This document shows positions 56,223-64,000 of a stretch of DNA of 64,000 nt, in pieces (position 1 is the stretch's first letter; every line of letters begins with the position of its first letter). The DNA is taken from contig NZ_KB899660.1 in NCBI RefSeq assembly GCF_000378385.1, positions 620,001 through 684,000 on the forward strand, read 5' to 3'. The notes beneath the pieces were generated by a model that ran no database searches, was not told the DNA's origin, and saw only the letters and a program-made list of their open reading frames with translations. The stretch is from Paenibacillus daejeonensis DSM 15491 (GTDB taxonomy: Bacteria; Bacillota; Bacilli; Paenibacillales; Paenibacillaceae). The translations under genes were made by a program, and so were the position numbers.

Positions 56223-58603
56223 CTGCCCCCCTCCCCATGCACGCTTGCCTGAAATGCTCTATGCGTATAGAGCCCCTCTTCCAGTGTCGTAACGAATCGG
56301 CTTGGCTCGCCCACGGACAAGAGCCGCAATTCATGCATAGCTCGCGTACAAGCTGTGTAAAACAGCTTGCGCTCCAGCTCCCGGGTATAATTACGGTCGG
56401 AGGCGTCACTGATGACGACCGCATCAAATTCCACCCCTTTGGCGAGGTAAGCAGGAATGATCTGAATTCCGGTCTTGAACGAAGCGGTCTCCTTGCGAAT
56501 CAAATGCGCCTCAAAGGCCTCAGGCAAGGCAGCGTGCAAGGCTTCGCACTCGGCCGCCGTCCTGCCGATAACAGCAACTGACGCATAGCCTTCCCGCTGC
56601 AGTTCCGCTAAAGTCTCGACCAGGGCTGCCCGGTGCTCCTCCCGGTCAGAAACGACAGTCACGATTGGCTTATCGCCACTTCGATTGAACGGAATGATCT
56701 CCTGGCCACCGGCAACCATCCCGCGAGTGAATTCGACAATCTCGCGAGTCGATCGGTAGCTGCGAGTCAAGCGGATAATTCCCGTATGCTCCTCGCCATA
56801 CAGACTGACCAGCGGCGCAGTCTCGCCCATGACAGGCGTATGGGCATAGATCGCCTGATTCAAATCACCCAATGCCGTCATGCGGGCGCGTGGGAACAGC
56901 CGCTTCAGGAACTCCAGCTGGAAAGCCGAATAATCTTGCGCTTCATCGACGATTACATGCCGTACATTTGTGTTGGTTTCAAAGCCTTGAACGAGCTCTT
57001 TGACATAGAGGAAGGGTGTGGCATCCTCATAAGGCAGGGTCTGATTACGGATGGCTTCTGCGGTTCGCTCACAGATCTCCGCCCATGCTTCGGGGGCTTC
57101 CCCGGGTTCTGCTGCGGCTGCGTAGTATTCAGGCTGCTCAAACAGCTGTAGATACAGCTTCACATAATCAACAAAGGACAGGGCTGCCACCCTGCGCCGC
57201 ACTTGCTTCAGACGCTCTTTTACAATAAGCTTGGCCAGCAGTTCCTTTTCCTTGTCCTGATCGTCAAAGGTATTCAATTTGTCCCGATTCTGCTTGCGGA
57301 GTTTTTGGAAAGCCCGTTGGTACTGCTCGGGAGACAACAGCTCGATCTGATCCTCAACCCACGCCTCTTTCCACTGTCCCGACTCAAAAGCTTCAATCCG
57401 CTCCTGGATCCATTCCTCTAGCAGCACAATACGGTTGGCAAGTCGGATGGACGGATCCATCGTGTAGAAGCGCTCCTTGAGCTGCTTGGCCGAGACAACC
57501 GTCTGCCCCTGGCATTTCACCGGCTTGAAGGGCATACCTGCTGTTTCGAGCTGTTTCACATACCGCTGCAGCGTACTCAAATAAGCCGAAGACGATTTAT
57601 AACGAATGCCCGCGAGTCTGGCCTCATATCCCGCTGTCGCACCGTCCTGAAGCACATACTCAATCTGCGTGAACGGGTCCTCTACAGCAAAAATGTCACC
57701 CAGACGACGATCCAGATACTCCTGGAAGGTAGTCTGCGCCATGTTCTGCTCACCCAGCTCCGGCAGTACCGTAGAAACATAGCTGTTGAAGAGCGGATTT
57801 GGGGAAAACAACACCATTTGCTCTGCCTGCAGCGTTTCCCGGTGACGGTAGAGCAGATAAGCGACACGCTGCAGCGCGGCTGAGGTTTTTCCGCTTCCCG
57901 CGGCTCCTTGCACGACCAGCATCCGTGTGCGCTCATCACGAATAATGCGGTTCTGTTCCTTCTGAATCGTTGCTACAATCGACCGCATCTGCTGATCACT
58001 GCTGCGGCTGAGCGCTTGTTGGAGCAATTCATCCCCAATCGTCAACCCCGTGTCAAATAACAGCTCGATGACGCCGTCACGAATCGCGAATTGTCGCTTA
58101 AGCAGCAAGTCGCCATTCACCTCGCCGGACGGGGTATCATATGCCGCTGGTCCTGGACCATGATCGTAATAGAGGCTTGAGATCGGCGCCCTCCAGTCAT
58201 AGATCAGGAAACGATCCGAGCGCTCCTCCAAAAACGATGCGATTCCTAGATAGATCTGCTCTGTTGCTCCACTGCGCTCATCGCGGAAATCGATTCGTCC
58301 AAAATAAGGCGACCGCTCCAGCCGCCGGTATTTATCCATCGTAGCTGCGGCATGGCGCTGACTGCGCTCGCGCTCAGAGAGCAGATCGGCCTGCTGCTTC
58401 ATGCTGAAGTAAGTTTCAGTCAGATCCTCGCTGGTGCTGAAGTTGATCGTCACTTCGTCCCAGAAGTTCTTTTTGATTTCGGAGGCTTCGGATTGCACGT
58501 CCCCCGTTTCCTGTTCTAACAAGGCAAGCTGCCTTGCGATGGCAGCAATCACCTGGTCTACCCGTTGCTGCTCTTCTTGCCAATCTTGTCTGGTAATACT
58601 CAT
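56219..58603 (-). CDS. helD: RNA polymerase recycling motor HelD (UvrD-like ATPase)
   Basis: A 794-residue superfamily 1 ATPase. The N-terminal coiled coil (about 1–110) is the arm that enters RNA polymerase; the motor has Walker A VVQGAAGSGKTSAALQR near residue 235, Walker B VIVDEAQDYS, and RLTRSYRSTREIVEF and LFYTACTRAMHEL in the second half. HelD frees stalled RNA polymerase from nucleic acid. GAGAGGTCGGAAACC precedes the ATG. Some HelD proteins confer rifampicin tolerance; nothing here shows that. Confidence 0.93.
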   Translation of the reverse strand: MSITRQDWQEEQQRVDQVIAAIARQLALLEQETGDVQSEASEIKKNFWDEVTINFSTSEDLTETYFSMKQQADLLSERERSQRHAAATMDKYRRLERSPYFGRIDFRDERSGATEQIYLGIASFLEERSDRFLIYDWRAPISSLYYDHGPGPAAYDTPSGEVNGDLLLKRQFAIRDGVIELLFDTGLTIGDELLQQALSRSSDQQMRSIVATIQKEQNRIIRDERTRMLVVQGAAGSGKTSAALQRVAYLLYRHRETLQAEQMVLFSPNPLFNSYVSTVLPELGEQNMAQTTFQEYLDRRLGDIFAVEDPFTQIEYVLQDGATAGYEARLAGIRYKSSSAYLSTLQRYVKQLETAGMPFKPVKCQGQTVVSAKQLKERFYTMDPSIRLANRIVLLEEWIQERIEAFESGQWKEAWVEDQIELLSPEQYQRAFQKLRKQNRDKLNTFDDQDKEKELLAKLIVKERLKQVRRRVAALSFVDYVKLYLQLFEQPEYYAAAAEPGEAPEAWAEICERTAEAIRNQTLPYEDATPFLYVKELVQGFETNTNVRHVIVDEAQDYSAFQLEFLKRLFPRARMTALGDLNQAIYAHTPVMGETAPLVSLYGEEHTGIIRLTRSYRSTREIVEFTRGMVAGGQEIIPFNRSGDKPIVTVVSDREEHRAALVETLAELQREGYASVAVIGRTAAECEALHAALPEAFEAHLIRKETASFKTGIQIIPAYLAKGVEFDAVVISDASDRNYTRELERKLFYTACTRAMHELRLLSVGEPSRFVTTLEEGLYTHRAFQASVHGEGGR

Positions 58604-58837
58604 GGTTTCCGACCTCTCTTTCTGTGAGTCGTCTAGGAAGGCATCTGCCCCTGCCAGAGCAAGGGCAGGCTTGACTTATTCTTAAGAACACTTTATAATA
58701 TATGTAGCTGTTTGTTGGTTGTAATTGTAACGGATGGAAGACAGAGCGACCAACTTATACTTTACCATTTTAGGCTTCCGAAAGCAATCAGGAGGCCTTT
58801 TTGAACTTTTACTTCTACTATGAGGGGGAGAACGGAT

Positions 58838-59314
58838 ATGTCGATTTATGATTTTACTGTGACCACGATTGATGGCGAGATCACCACACTGGCTGATTAC
58901 AAAGGTAAGGTGCTGCTGATCGTCAACACGGCAAGTGCTTGCGGCCTGACGCCTCATTATGAAGGACTACAACAGTTATACGATACATATCGTGATCGCG
59001 GCCTGGCCGTGCTGGGTTTCCCTTGCAATCAATTCGCTGGCCAGGAGCCTGGGACCGAAGCGGAGATCAAATCGTTCTGCGAGCTCAAGTATAATGTCAG
59101 CTTCCCGATGTTTGCCAAGGTTGACGTCAAGGGCGAACACGCCCATCCCCTATTCACCCATCTGCTTCAGGAAGTACCGGAGCCTTACCGGACTGGCGAG
59201 ATTGAATGGAATTTTGTCAAGTTCTTGGTGGATCGGGACGGACAAGTTGTGCGACAGTTCAGTGCTCGCACTGAGCCATCGGCTCTGACAGATGACATCG
59301 AGGCGCTACTCTAA
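58838..59314 (+). CDS. Glutathione peroxidase-like thiol peroxidase
   Basis: A 158-residue thioredoxin-fold peroxidase that reduces peroxides, in Bacillota most likely with thioredoxin. The catalytic cysteine (in place of selenocysteine) is in VNTASACGLTPHYEGL; the other motifs are LGFPCNQFAGQEPG and the Trp and Asn of IEWNFVKFLVD. GAGGGGGAGAACGGAT before ATG 58838 sets the start; a GTG-like frame to 58820 is not needed. Single gene with its own terminator, divergent from helD. Confidence 0.95.
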   Translation: MSIYDFTVTTIDGEITTLADYKGKVLLIVNTASACGLTPHYEGLQQLYDTYRDRGLAVLGFPCNQFAGQEPGTEAEIKSFCELKYNVSFPMFAKVDVKGEHAHPLFTHLLQEVPEPYRTGEIEWNFVKFLVDRDGQVVRQFSARTEPSALTDDIEALL

Positions 59315-59325
59315 ATTCTGAACCA

Positions 59326-59360
59326 AATGGCGATGCCGGGATAAGCCTGGCATCGCCATT
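59326..59360 (+). terminator. Terminator after the glutathione peroxidase gene
   Basis: AATGGCGATGCC pairs exactly with GGCATCGCCATT, followed by TATATAT on the plus strand. It may also serve the convergent LacI gene. Confidence 0.75.
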
Positions 59361-59381
59361 TATATATCATTAGCTGAGCAA

Positions 59382-60443
59382 TCACTTGGTGGAAGTAGAG
59401 TCACGATAGAGCACCTCGCCATTGATAAGCAGCTTATCGATGGGATCCGATGGCTTGGCGATTCGGGCAAGCAGCCGCTCCACAGCGCGCCTTCCCAGTG
59501 TTTCCTTGGGCACGTTGACTGTCGTTAGAGGAGGCCGCGATCGGTACGCATCCTCTATATTGTCAAACCCGGTGACCGCTGCATCTTTCGGCACAGCCAG
59601 CCCCAGTGTCTCCAGCGCCCGCAGTACGTGAATAGCAATCATATCGTTGGCACACATCCAGGCCGTTGGCAGTGAACCCGCTAGGCGCATGCTCTCTGCC
59701 CAAGTCAGGATTTCAGACTCCGCATCCGGTCCGGTCAGCCCGTCCACGCTGAGCAGCTTGCTTCCGTCAACCGCGCTCGGCCCCAGCTCCTCCTCCACCG
59801 CACTGCGAAAACCAATCCAGCGATCCTTGAAGCTGCGGGAGAATTGGTTGCTGCCCACAAATTGCAGCTCGCGGTGCCCCAGTCCAATCATATGTCTGGT
59901 CAATCGATACATACAGTCCGTATTGTTGACGAATACCGTATCGGTCGGAATCAGGGCATCCTCGTGGTCTACGAGGACCATAGGTATACCCATCCGGTGC
60001 ACCTCCAGCAGCAGCGAAGAGGAGATCACCCCGACACCAATTAAGCCCATAATGCCTTTCGGATTTAAAATATCCATGAAGTGATCGACGCTGTGCTCCG
60101 AGACGATGAGAATGCCGAGTCCGTCTTCTTCAAGCTTGGCCGAGATGCCGTTGACGATCTTGCCCCAATAGGTTGATTCTCTGGTCTGGAACCGGATGTT
60201 GGGCATCAGGACGATGACGATCTTCTTTTGCCGGGTGCGCGGCCTGGTGACCGCAATAGTGGTCTCGGCCGGTTTTTGAATGGTATTGCTCTGCGCAAAG
60301 TAGCCGAGCTGGGAGGCCGCCTGGATGACGCGCTCCTTGGTCTGATCGCTGACGCCGCCTTTGCCAGAGAGCGCCTTGGAGACGACAAATTTGGAGACGC
60401 CCAGGTAATCGGCGATTTGCTGCATGGAGACTTTTTTGCCCAT
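59382..60443 (-). CDS. LacI family transcriptional regulator
   Basis: A 353-residue regulator. The N-terminal helix-turn-helix is VSMQQIADYLGVSKFVVSKALSGKGGVSDQT (in pieces), a short hinge follows, and the periplasmic-binding-like domain has IMGLIGVGVISSSLL, RSRPPLTTVNVPKETLG and AVTGFDNIEDA near the end. It probably responds to a sugar. No obvious target sits next to it. The start at 60443 has no very strong site that I can see; the frame begins GKKVSMQQ, normal for the family. Confidence 0.92.
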   Translation of the reverse strand: MGKKVSMQQIADYLGVSKFVVSKALSGKGGVSDQTKERVIQAASQLGYFAQSNTIQKPAETTIAVTRPRTRQKKIVIVLMPNIRFQTRESTYWGKIVNGISAKLEEDGLGILIVSEHSVDHFMDILNPKGIMGLIGVGVISSSLLLEVHRMGIPMVLVDHEDALIPTDTVFVNNTDCMYRLTRHMIGLGHRELQFVGSNQFSRSFKDRWIGFRSAVEEELGPSAVDGSKLLSVDGLTGPDAESEILTWAESMRLAGSLPTAWMCANDMIAIHVLRALETLGLAVPKDAAVTGFDNIEDAYRSRPPLTTVNVPKETLGRRAVERLLARIAKPSDPIDKLLINGEVLYRDSTSTK

Positions 60444-60496
60444 AATCGTGTGTCAGCCGCTTTCTATAATCAGATGATAATATATTGAGGGTTTAC

Positions 60497-60726
60497 TTAA
60501 AAAGAAGCCTACGGTCACGGATCGATCTTCCGATCGCTGTTGTCCCCGGATTTCTGGATTTTCTAACCGCTTTAGCGGTAGAAATCCGGGGACAGCATAT
60601 GCTTACGAAGCTAGCTTTTCTGCGAAAAGCTTTTAGGCGAACGCTACGCAGCGTATGCTTCCGAAGTCGCTTTCTTGCAGAAAGCGTTGACCAGATTCGA
60701 TTCCGTGCCTCTTCGGCCATTTTTAA
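60497..60726. repeat. MITE-like palindrome-rich element, family II (230 bp)
   Basis: TTAAAAA (60497–60503) and its inverted copy (60720–60726) begin imperfect terminal repeats of about 32 bases. Inside are a perfect 15-bp hairpin (60541–60555 with 60580–60594) and further hairpins at about 60611–60635, 60640–60655 and 60668–60687. The module ATGCTTACGAAGCTAG (60599–60614) also occurs in family I copy 2. The gap 60444–60803 holds no gene. Confidence 0.7.
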
Positions 60727-60803
60727 GAAGTCTAACAATTGAATCTTGATGAAAATAAACTAAATATAAGTCTATTTATCTATACCAAAGGCAATCTTAA
60801 AAA

Positions 60804-61517
60804 TCAAGCGGCACCGCTATTGGACCGGCGTCGGGGACCTGCCAGTCGGTCGACGAGGCGAAGCATGCCGTACAAGAGGAAGCACAAGGTCCATACAACG
60901 AGCTCCAGTTGCAGGAGATACCAGGGCCAGGGAGCAAGTAGATCCAGCATGGAGCCGGTCGCGGGCTTGCGGGCCAGGAACATAAAGTTGCTGCCGGTCC
61001 AGAGATTGGCCACGTACGCGGGCACCGCAAGCACATGCAGCCAGCCAATGGCTCGCAGAACCGATCCTGCTGTCGGTCGGTATCTCTCTACAGCCGTCAT
61101 ATAGACGCTGGCAGCAATTATAGCAATATGCGCCACGAAAAAATGCAGGTAACGAAAATGCGGAAACGTGTAATCCAGATTTGGGGTCAAAAGCGCCTGC
61201 AGCGCGCCAAGGATACCCAGAAAGAAACATAGCTCATACAACCGCCGTCCGGGTGAGAACAGCAATACAGCAGACAGCAATAGTGTCATGCTGCATAGTT
61301 GAAGCGGCCATGCCTGAACACCCCAAGTCCCATTGATGGCATGCCAGATCTGCAACGATATCTCGCTGCCCAGCAGAATAACGGCCAGCGACCACCTCGT
61401 GATTCGGCCAAGCCGAGGATGGCGTAGTTGCCGTCGCCAGATTACGATGAGCGTCCAGCAGATAACAGCTGCCGCCAGAGCGGCAAGATGAGCTGCGGAG
61501 AGCCACACAAATCCCAT
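60804..61517 (-). CDS. TIGR02206 family membrane protein (YwaF-like)
   Basis: A 237-residue protein with about six or seven helices. The hallmark is NGTWGVQAWPLQLCSMTLLLSAVLLF (in pieces) and GILGALQALLTPNLDYTFPHFRYLHFFVAHIAI (in pieces), with conserved His, Pro and Tyr in membrane segments. GGAGGTGACGAAAA precedes the ATG. A role in signalling or transport is unknown. It lies between the LacI gene and the two-component system, same strand, with an 88-base gap to the latter. Confidence 0.9.
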   Translation of the reverse strand: MGFVWLSAAHLAALAAAVICWTLIVIWRRQLRHPRLGRITRWSLAVILLGSEISLQIWHAINGTWGVQAWPLQLCSMTLLLSAVLLFSPGRRLYELCFFLGILGALQALLTPNLDYTFPHFRYLHFFVAHIAIIAASVYMTAVERYRPTAGSVLRAIGWLHVLAVPAYVANLWTGSNFMFLARKPATGSMLDLLAPWPWYLLQLELVVWTLCFLLYGMLRLVDRLAGPRRRSNSGAA

Positions 61518-61605
61518 TTTTTCGTCACCTCCAACCTGCTTCCATTATTACCAACTCAGGCGGCGATGACCAGTCCCAACTTCCTCTGGTACCGCTTCTT
61601 GCACG

Positions 61606-62289
61606 CTAACGTTTGTCCTGATCCTCTCTTCCGAACAATCCCATCTCGCGAGCCTTGCCTGCCGCTTCCTTGGACCCGCTGAGACCCAGCTTTTTCAGGA
61701 CATTACCGATGTGATTCTTGACGGTTCGAATTGAAACGAATTGCCGTTCGGCGATCTGCGATTGGGTATAGCCCTGGTCCACTAGCTCCAGCAGTTGCAG
61801 CTCTGAAGGGGTAATCAGTGATTTTAGCTTCTCGGTTTCGAATTCGCGTTCCAATTCCTTGAGCCGGCGGAATTCCTCCCGCATCTGCTCTGCCGCAGCG
61901 GCGCTGATCGTCGACTTGCGAGCCGAGGCCGAGCGGATGGCTTCAGGCAGACTCTCGTAGTCGGACTTAATCTGGTAATCGATAGCTCCGGCCTGGAACG
62001 AACGGAAGATCAGATCCTTCTCCTCCATCGACGTCAGCATGATGACCGGCGCCCCGGTGAAGCTGCCGACTTCTTCCGCCAGCACAACACCCTCGGGATG
62101 ACCGTGAAGCATAATATCCATCAGCACGACATCGGGCGATGGCGTTCCCGGCTGCAGCGCGTCACGCACAAGCTCGGGCCGGTCAGCCGAAAAGACAACC
62201 TCCAGATCCTCCTGCGCTCCCAAGTAGGCTTTTAGCCCCCGGAGCCATTCCTGATCGTCTTCGACGATCCATAGCTTGATCTTCTCCAT
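61606..62289 (-). CDS. Response regulator, LuxR/NarL type
   Basis: A 227-residue regulator. Receiver: acidic pair in WIVEDDQEW, phospho-acceptor D58 in VVLMDIMLHGHPEG, and the lysine in YQIKSDYES (the usual KP is KS here). A charged helical linker (about 130–165) leads to a LuxR-type helix-turn-helix (ITPSELQLLELVDQGYTQSQIAERQFVSIRTVKNHIGNVLKKLGL, in pieces). GGGGTGAGAGG precedes the ATG. It lies four bases after the histidine kinase. Confidence 0.95.
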   Translation of the reverse strand: MEKIKLWIVEDDQEWLRGLKAYLGAQEDLEVVFSADRPELVRDALQPGTPSPDVVLMDIMLHGHPEGVVLAEEVGSFTGAPVIMLTSMEEKDLIFRSFQAGAIDYQIKSDYESLPEAIRSASARKSTISAAAAEQMREEFRRLKELEREFETEKLKSLITPSELQLLELVDQGYTQSQIAERQFVSIRTVKNHIGNVLKKLGLSGSKEAAGKAREMGLFGREDQDKR

Positions 62290-62293
62290 CCTC

Positions 62294-63679
62294 TCACCCC
62301 TCTATCTTGTCGTCGCCTTGCTTCGCGCGGATTGCACGCTTCGGAAAAATCATCGTTGCGGTTGTGCCTTCGCCATCCTTGCTGCGCAGCAGGAGACGAC
62401 CGCCATGCTTGCTCATGACATGATACGCATAGGGAAGTCCCAGGCCGAAGTTGGTACCGCTGCCGCTCTTGGTCGTGTAGAATGGCTCGAAAGCCTTGCG
62501 TATGGCTTCCTTGGGCATGCCGCCCCCGGAATCCCGCACCTCAATAATGAGTTCACGCTTGGCCTCGACAAGCTCAATTTGCAGCCTCCCTTTGCCCTTC
62601 ATGGCATCCACGCTGTTGGAAATCAGGTTATTCAGCGCCTCCGACACCTGGGCAGGATCCAGTCGGCAATTCCAGCCCTTGCGTGCACGCACGGTCAGAT
62701 CGAGCTCCTCGGAGAGCTGGCCATACGGCTTAGCTGTCGTATGAATCAGTTCACCGAGATCCACCTCCGCAGGCTTGACCACCAGATCCTCTGTTCGTCT
62801 GTGAACGCGGCTAATCATTTGTTCGATGTGGCGCGACGCTTGCAGGACGGTGTCAATATCCTCCAGCAATTCTTGCTGGTCCGTGGATTTGGCATAGCTG
62901 CGGATTTTTTCGCTGAAGAGCTTCGCTTTGCCGATATCATTTTTGATGGCGTGATTAAGAATGGCTGTACCGGAGGTGACCGCCCGCAGCGTTGAATCGA
63001 GACGGCGGCGATCGATCAGCACCCGGACACCCAGGAAACCATACGTGAACAGCCCCACAATAAAAATGATAAAGCCCAGTCCGACGAACCACGTGTTATA
63101 GACCCACATCCGCAGCATGCCAAAGGTCGGGAGTACAAAGTTAAGCATCATGAATATGAGCGCCGGCGGAAGCACAGCCAGACAAACGACGCCATGCGTG
63201 CGCGCCTGCAGGGCATGAACGCTTCGCTTCGTCAGTATTAAGATGGTACCCAACAGCATATAAGGCACCGCCCACCAAACGACAAACCGGAAGGTGATTG
63301 GGTACATTTCGTTATAAGGTGGTGTGACGATCAGACTGATTGCAATCGGCACCAGCAGTCCCAGCACGATCCAAGGACGCCGTTTCTGCACCCAGTCCAG
63401 AGGACGGTAGGCCAAGGCGAAGAGCAAAAAGAAATACGGTACGCCATAATAGGAACTAACGGAAGATGCCGCCTGCAGCACATATAGCGCTTCGCTGGCT
63501 GTTGTTACGCCGTACCGGTCTTCAATGAGCGGGATGATTCGGTCATCCAGCAGCGCCGCCAGCGCTCCCGTACCGCCAAAAAACGCGACCCCGCCCAAAC
63601 CGCGGTTCACGGCGGAACGGGGATTTGATGCAATCAAAAATACAGTCATCGCCCATAAAGCAAGGATTACGAATAACAT
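62294..63679 (-). CDS. Sensor histidine kinase
   Basis: A 461-residue kinase with about seven or eight N-terminal membrane helices (starting LFVILALWAMTVFLIA), a short linker and a cytoplasmic kinase. The H-box is TAILNHAIKNDIGKAKLF, the N-box is ALNNLISNSVDAMKG, and the G-boxes are VRDSGGGMP and GTNFGLGLPYA. The multi-helix N-terminus with no large outside loop suggests sensing in or near the membrane. AAGGAAGAAGTCC before ATG 63679 fixes the start; the frame to 63871 crosses the tRNA gene. Pair with the LuxR-type regulator just downstream. Confidence 0.93.
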   Translation of the reverse strand: MLFVILALWAMTVFLIASNPRSAVNRGLGGVAFFGGTGALAALLDDRIIPLIEDRYGVTTASEALYVLQAASSVSSYYGVPYFFLLFALAYRPLDWVQKRRPWIVLGLLVPIAISLIVTPPYNEMYPITFRFVVWWAVPYMLLGTILILTKRSVHALQARTHGVVCLAVLPPALIFMMLNFVLPTFGMLRMWVYNTWFVGLGFIIFIVGLFTYGFLGVRVLIDRRRLDSTLRAVTSGTAILNHAIKNDIGKAKLFSEKIRSYAKSTDQQELLEDIDTVLQASRHIEQMISRVHRRTEDLVVKPAEVDLGELIHTTAKPYGQLSEELDLTVRARKGWNCRLDPAQVSEALNNLISNSVDAMKGKGRLQIELVEAKRELIIEVRDSGGGMPKEAIRKAFEPFYTTKSGSGTNFGLGLPYAYHVMSKHGGRLLLRSKDGEGTTATMIFPKRAIRAKQGDDKIEG

Positions 63680-63784
63680 GGACTTCTTCCTTCTCCACTG
63701 ACATTTACAATGCCTTAAGTATACCCTGTTCTTCTTCAGGTTTGAAGCCCGGAACCAAGACATGTCCAGCGTTTTAAAAAAATG

Positions 63785-63813
63785 TTGCGTTGCGAGGCCT
63801 GTCATGTTATGAT
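63785..63813 (+). promoter_or_regulatory. Sigma-A promoter of tRNA-Pro
   Basis: TTGCGT (63785–63790) and TATGAT (63808–63813) are separated by 17 bases, about 30 bases upstream of the tRNA. Confidence 0.75.
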
Positions 63814-63843
63814 ACATTTCGTGCTTATAAACATGTACTATTT

Positions 63844-63920
63844 CGGGATGTAGCTCAGCTTGGTAGAGCACCTGGTTTGGGACCAGGGGGTCGCATGTTC
63901 AAATCGTGTCATCCCGACCA
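63844..63920 (+). tRNA. tRNA-Pro (anticodon UGG)
   Basis: A 77-base cloverleaf: acceptor stem CGGGATG/CATCCCG, D-arm with AGCTCAGCTTGGTAGAGC, anticodon stem CCTGG/CCAGG with loop TTTGGGA (anticodon TGG at 63878–63880), T-arm with GTTCAAATC, and encoded ACCA end. The Pro identity follows from the anticodon. Confidence 0.97.
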
Positions 63921-63936
63921 TTACAATGTAGATTCA

Positions 63937-63966
63937 GCCGCCGATGGCTCATCGGCGGCTTTTTTG
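63937..63966 (+). terminator. Terminator after tRNA-Pro
   Basis: GCCGCCGATG pairs exactly with CATCGGCGGC around a GCT loop, followed by six T. Confidence 0.93.
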
Positions 63967-64000
63967 CGTCCCATTGAACAATCATGCAACGATTGATCAC

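Noticed and set aside
60485-60742. Open frames on both strands in the 60.5–60.7 kb gap
   Set aside because: They arise from the palindromic element. They are mirror images of each other and lack ribosome sites.

Overview
The window looks like a piece of a Paenibacillus-type chromosome: an endospore-forming, moderately GC-rich member of the Bacillota. The evidence is the complete spo0A–spoIVB–recN–argR–tlyA–dxs–ispA–xseBA–folD–nusB block, the accBC and spoIIIAA–AH operons, the yqhV/yqhT/aroQ/yqhR/yqhQ/mntR block, splB, a gerP operon, strong AGGAGG-type ribosome binding sites, and many GTG and TTG starts. No rRNA operon, prophage, CRISPR array or intact transposase was found. The genus is inferred from gene content and order only.

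Layout. 1–1410: the end of an AraC-type response regulator (cut by the window edge) and a putative esterase. 1505–31330: a long, mostly minus-strand core of sporulation and housekeeping genes. It holds spo0A with three 0A boxes, spoIVB, recN, argR, isoprenoid genes (dxs, ispA), DNA and one-carbon genes (xseA, xseB, folD), nusB, the Asp23/AmaP envelope-stress cluster, acetyl-CoA carboxylase accBC, and the eight-gene spoIIIA channel operon with a clear sigma-E promoter. After it come yqhV, a plus-strand phosphosulfolactate synthase and a DUF441 protein, aspartate kinase, efp, an Xaa-Pro peptidase, aroQ, yqhR, yqhQ, a YqhP-like protein and mntR. 31510–40169: splB, ccdA, the zinc importer znuACB behind a Zur box, metG behind a methionine T-box leader, yidD and zur. 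40447–46005: a Gfo/Idh–AraC–Gfo/Idh sugar operon and a large secreted protein. 46151–49057: an Hsp20-like protein, gerPA–PE and a tiny YjcZ-like sporulation peptide. 49213–54935: a glycogen operon glgC–glgD–glgA plus a GH15 glucosidase. 55324–63920: DUF1294, a lipoprotein, helD, a glutathione peroxidase, a LacI regulator, a YwaF-like membrane protein, a two-component system and tRNA-Pro(UGG).

How the genes work together. Spo0A commits the cell to sporulation. The SpoIIIA channel and SpoIVB act across the two forespore membranes and link sigma-G and sigma-K activation. GerP proteins, Hsp20 and YjcZ belong to the late spore coat. SplB repairs UV damage at germination, and phosphosulfolactate synthase probably supplies the spore metabolite sulfolactate. 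Zur probably represses znuACB through the operator at 36225–36243.

The least explained material is intergenic. Two copies of a 167–203 bp element (5768–5934 and 39213–39415) have 25-bp imperfect terminal inverted repeats and small hairpins whose arms co-vary between copies. A third, different element (60497–60726) is packed with palindromes and shares one module with copy 2. Four copies of a 23-bp TAACGGCC motif lie downstream of metG, two in each orientation, and a perfect 17-bp hairpin sits between zur and the sugar operon. These are the best candidates for something undescribed. All protein functions are assigned by reading motifs, without database searches.
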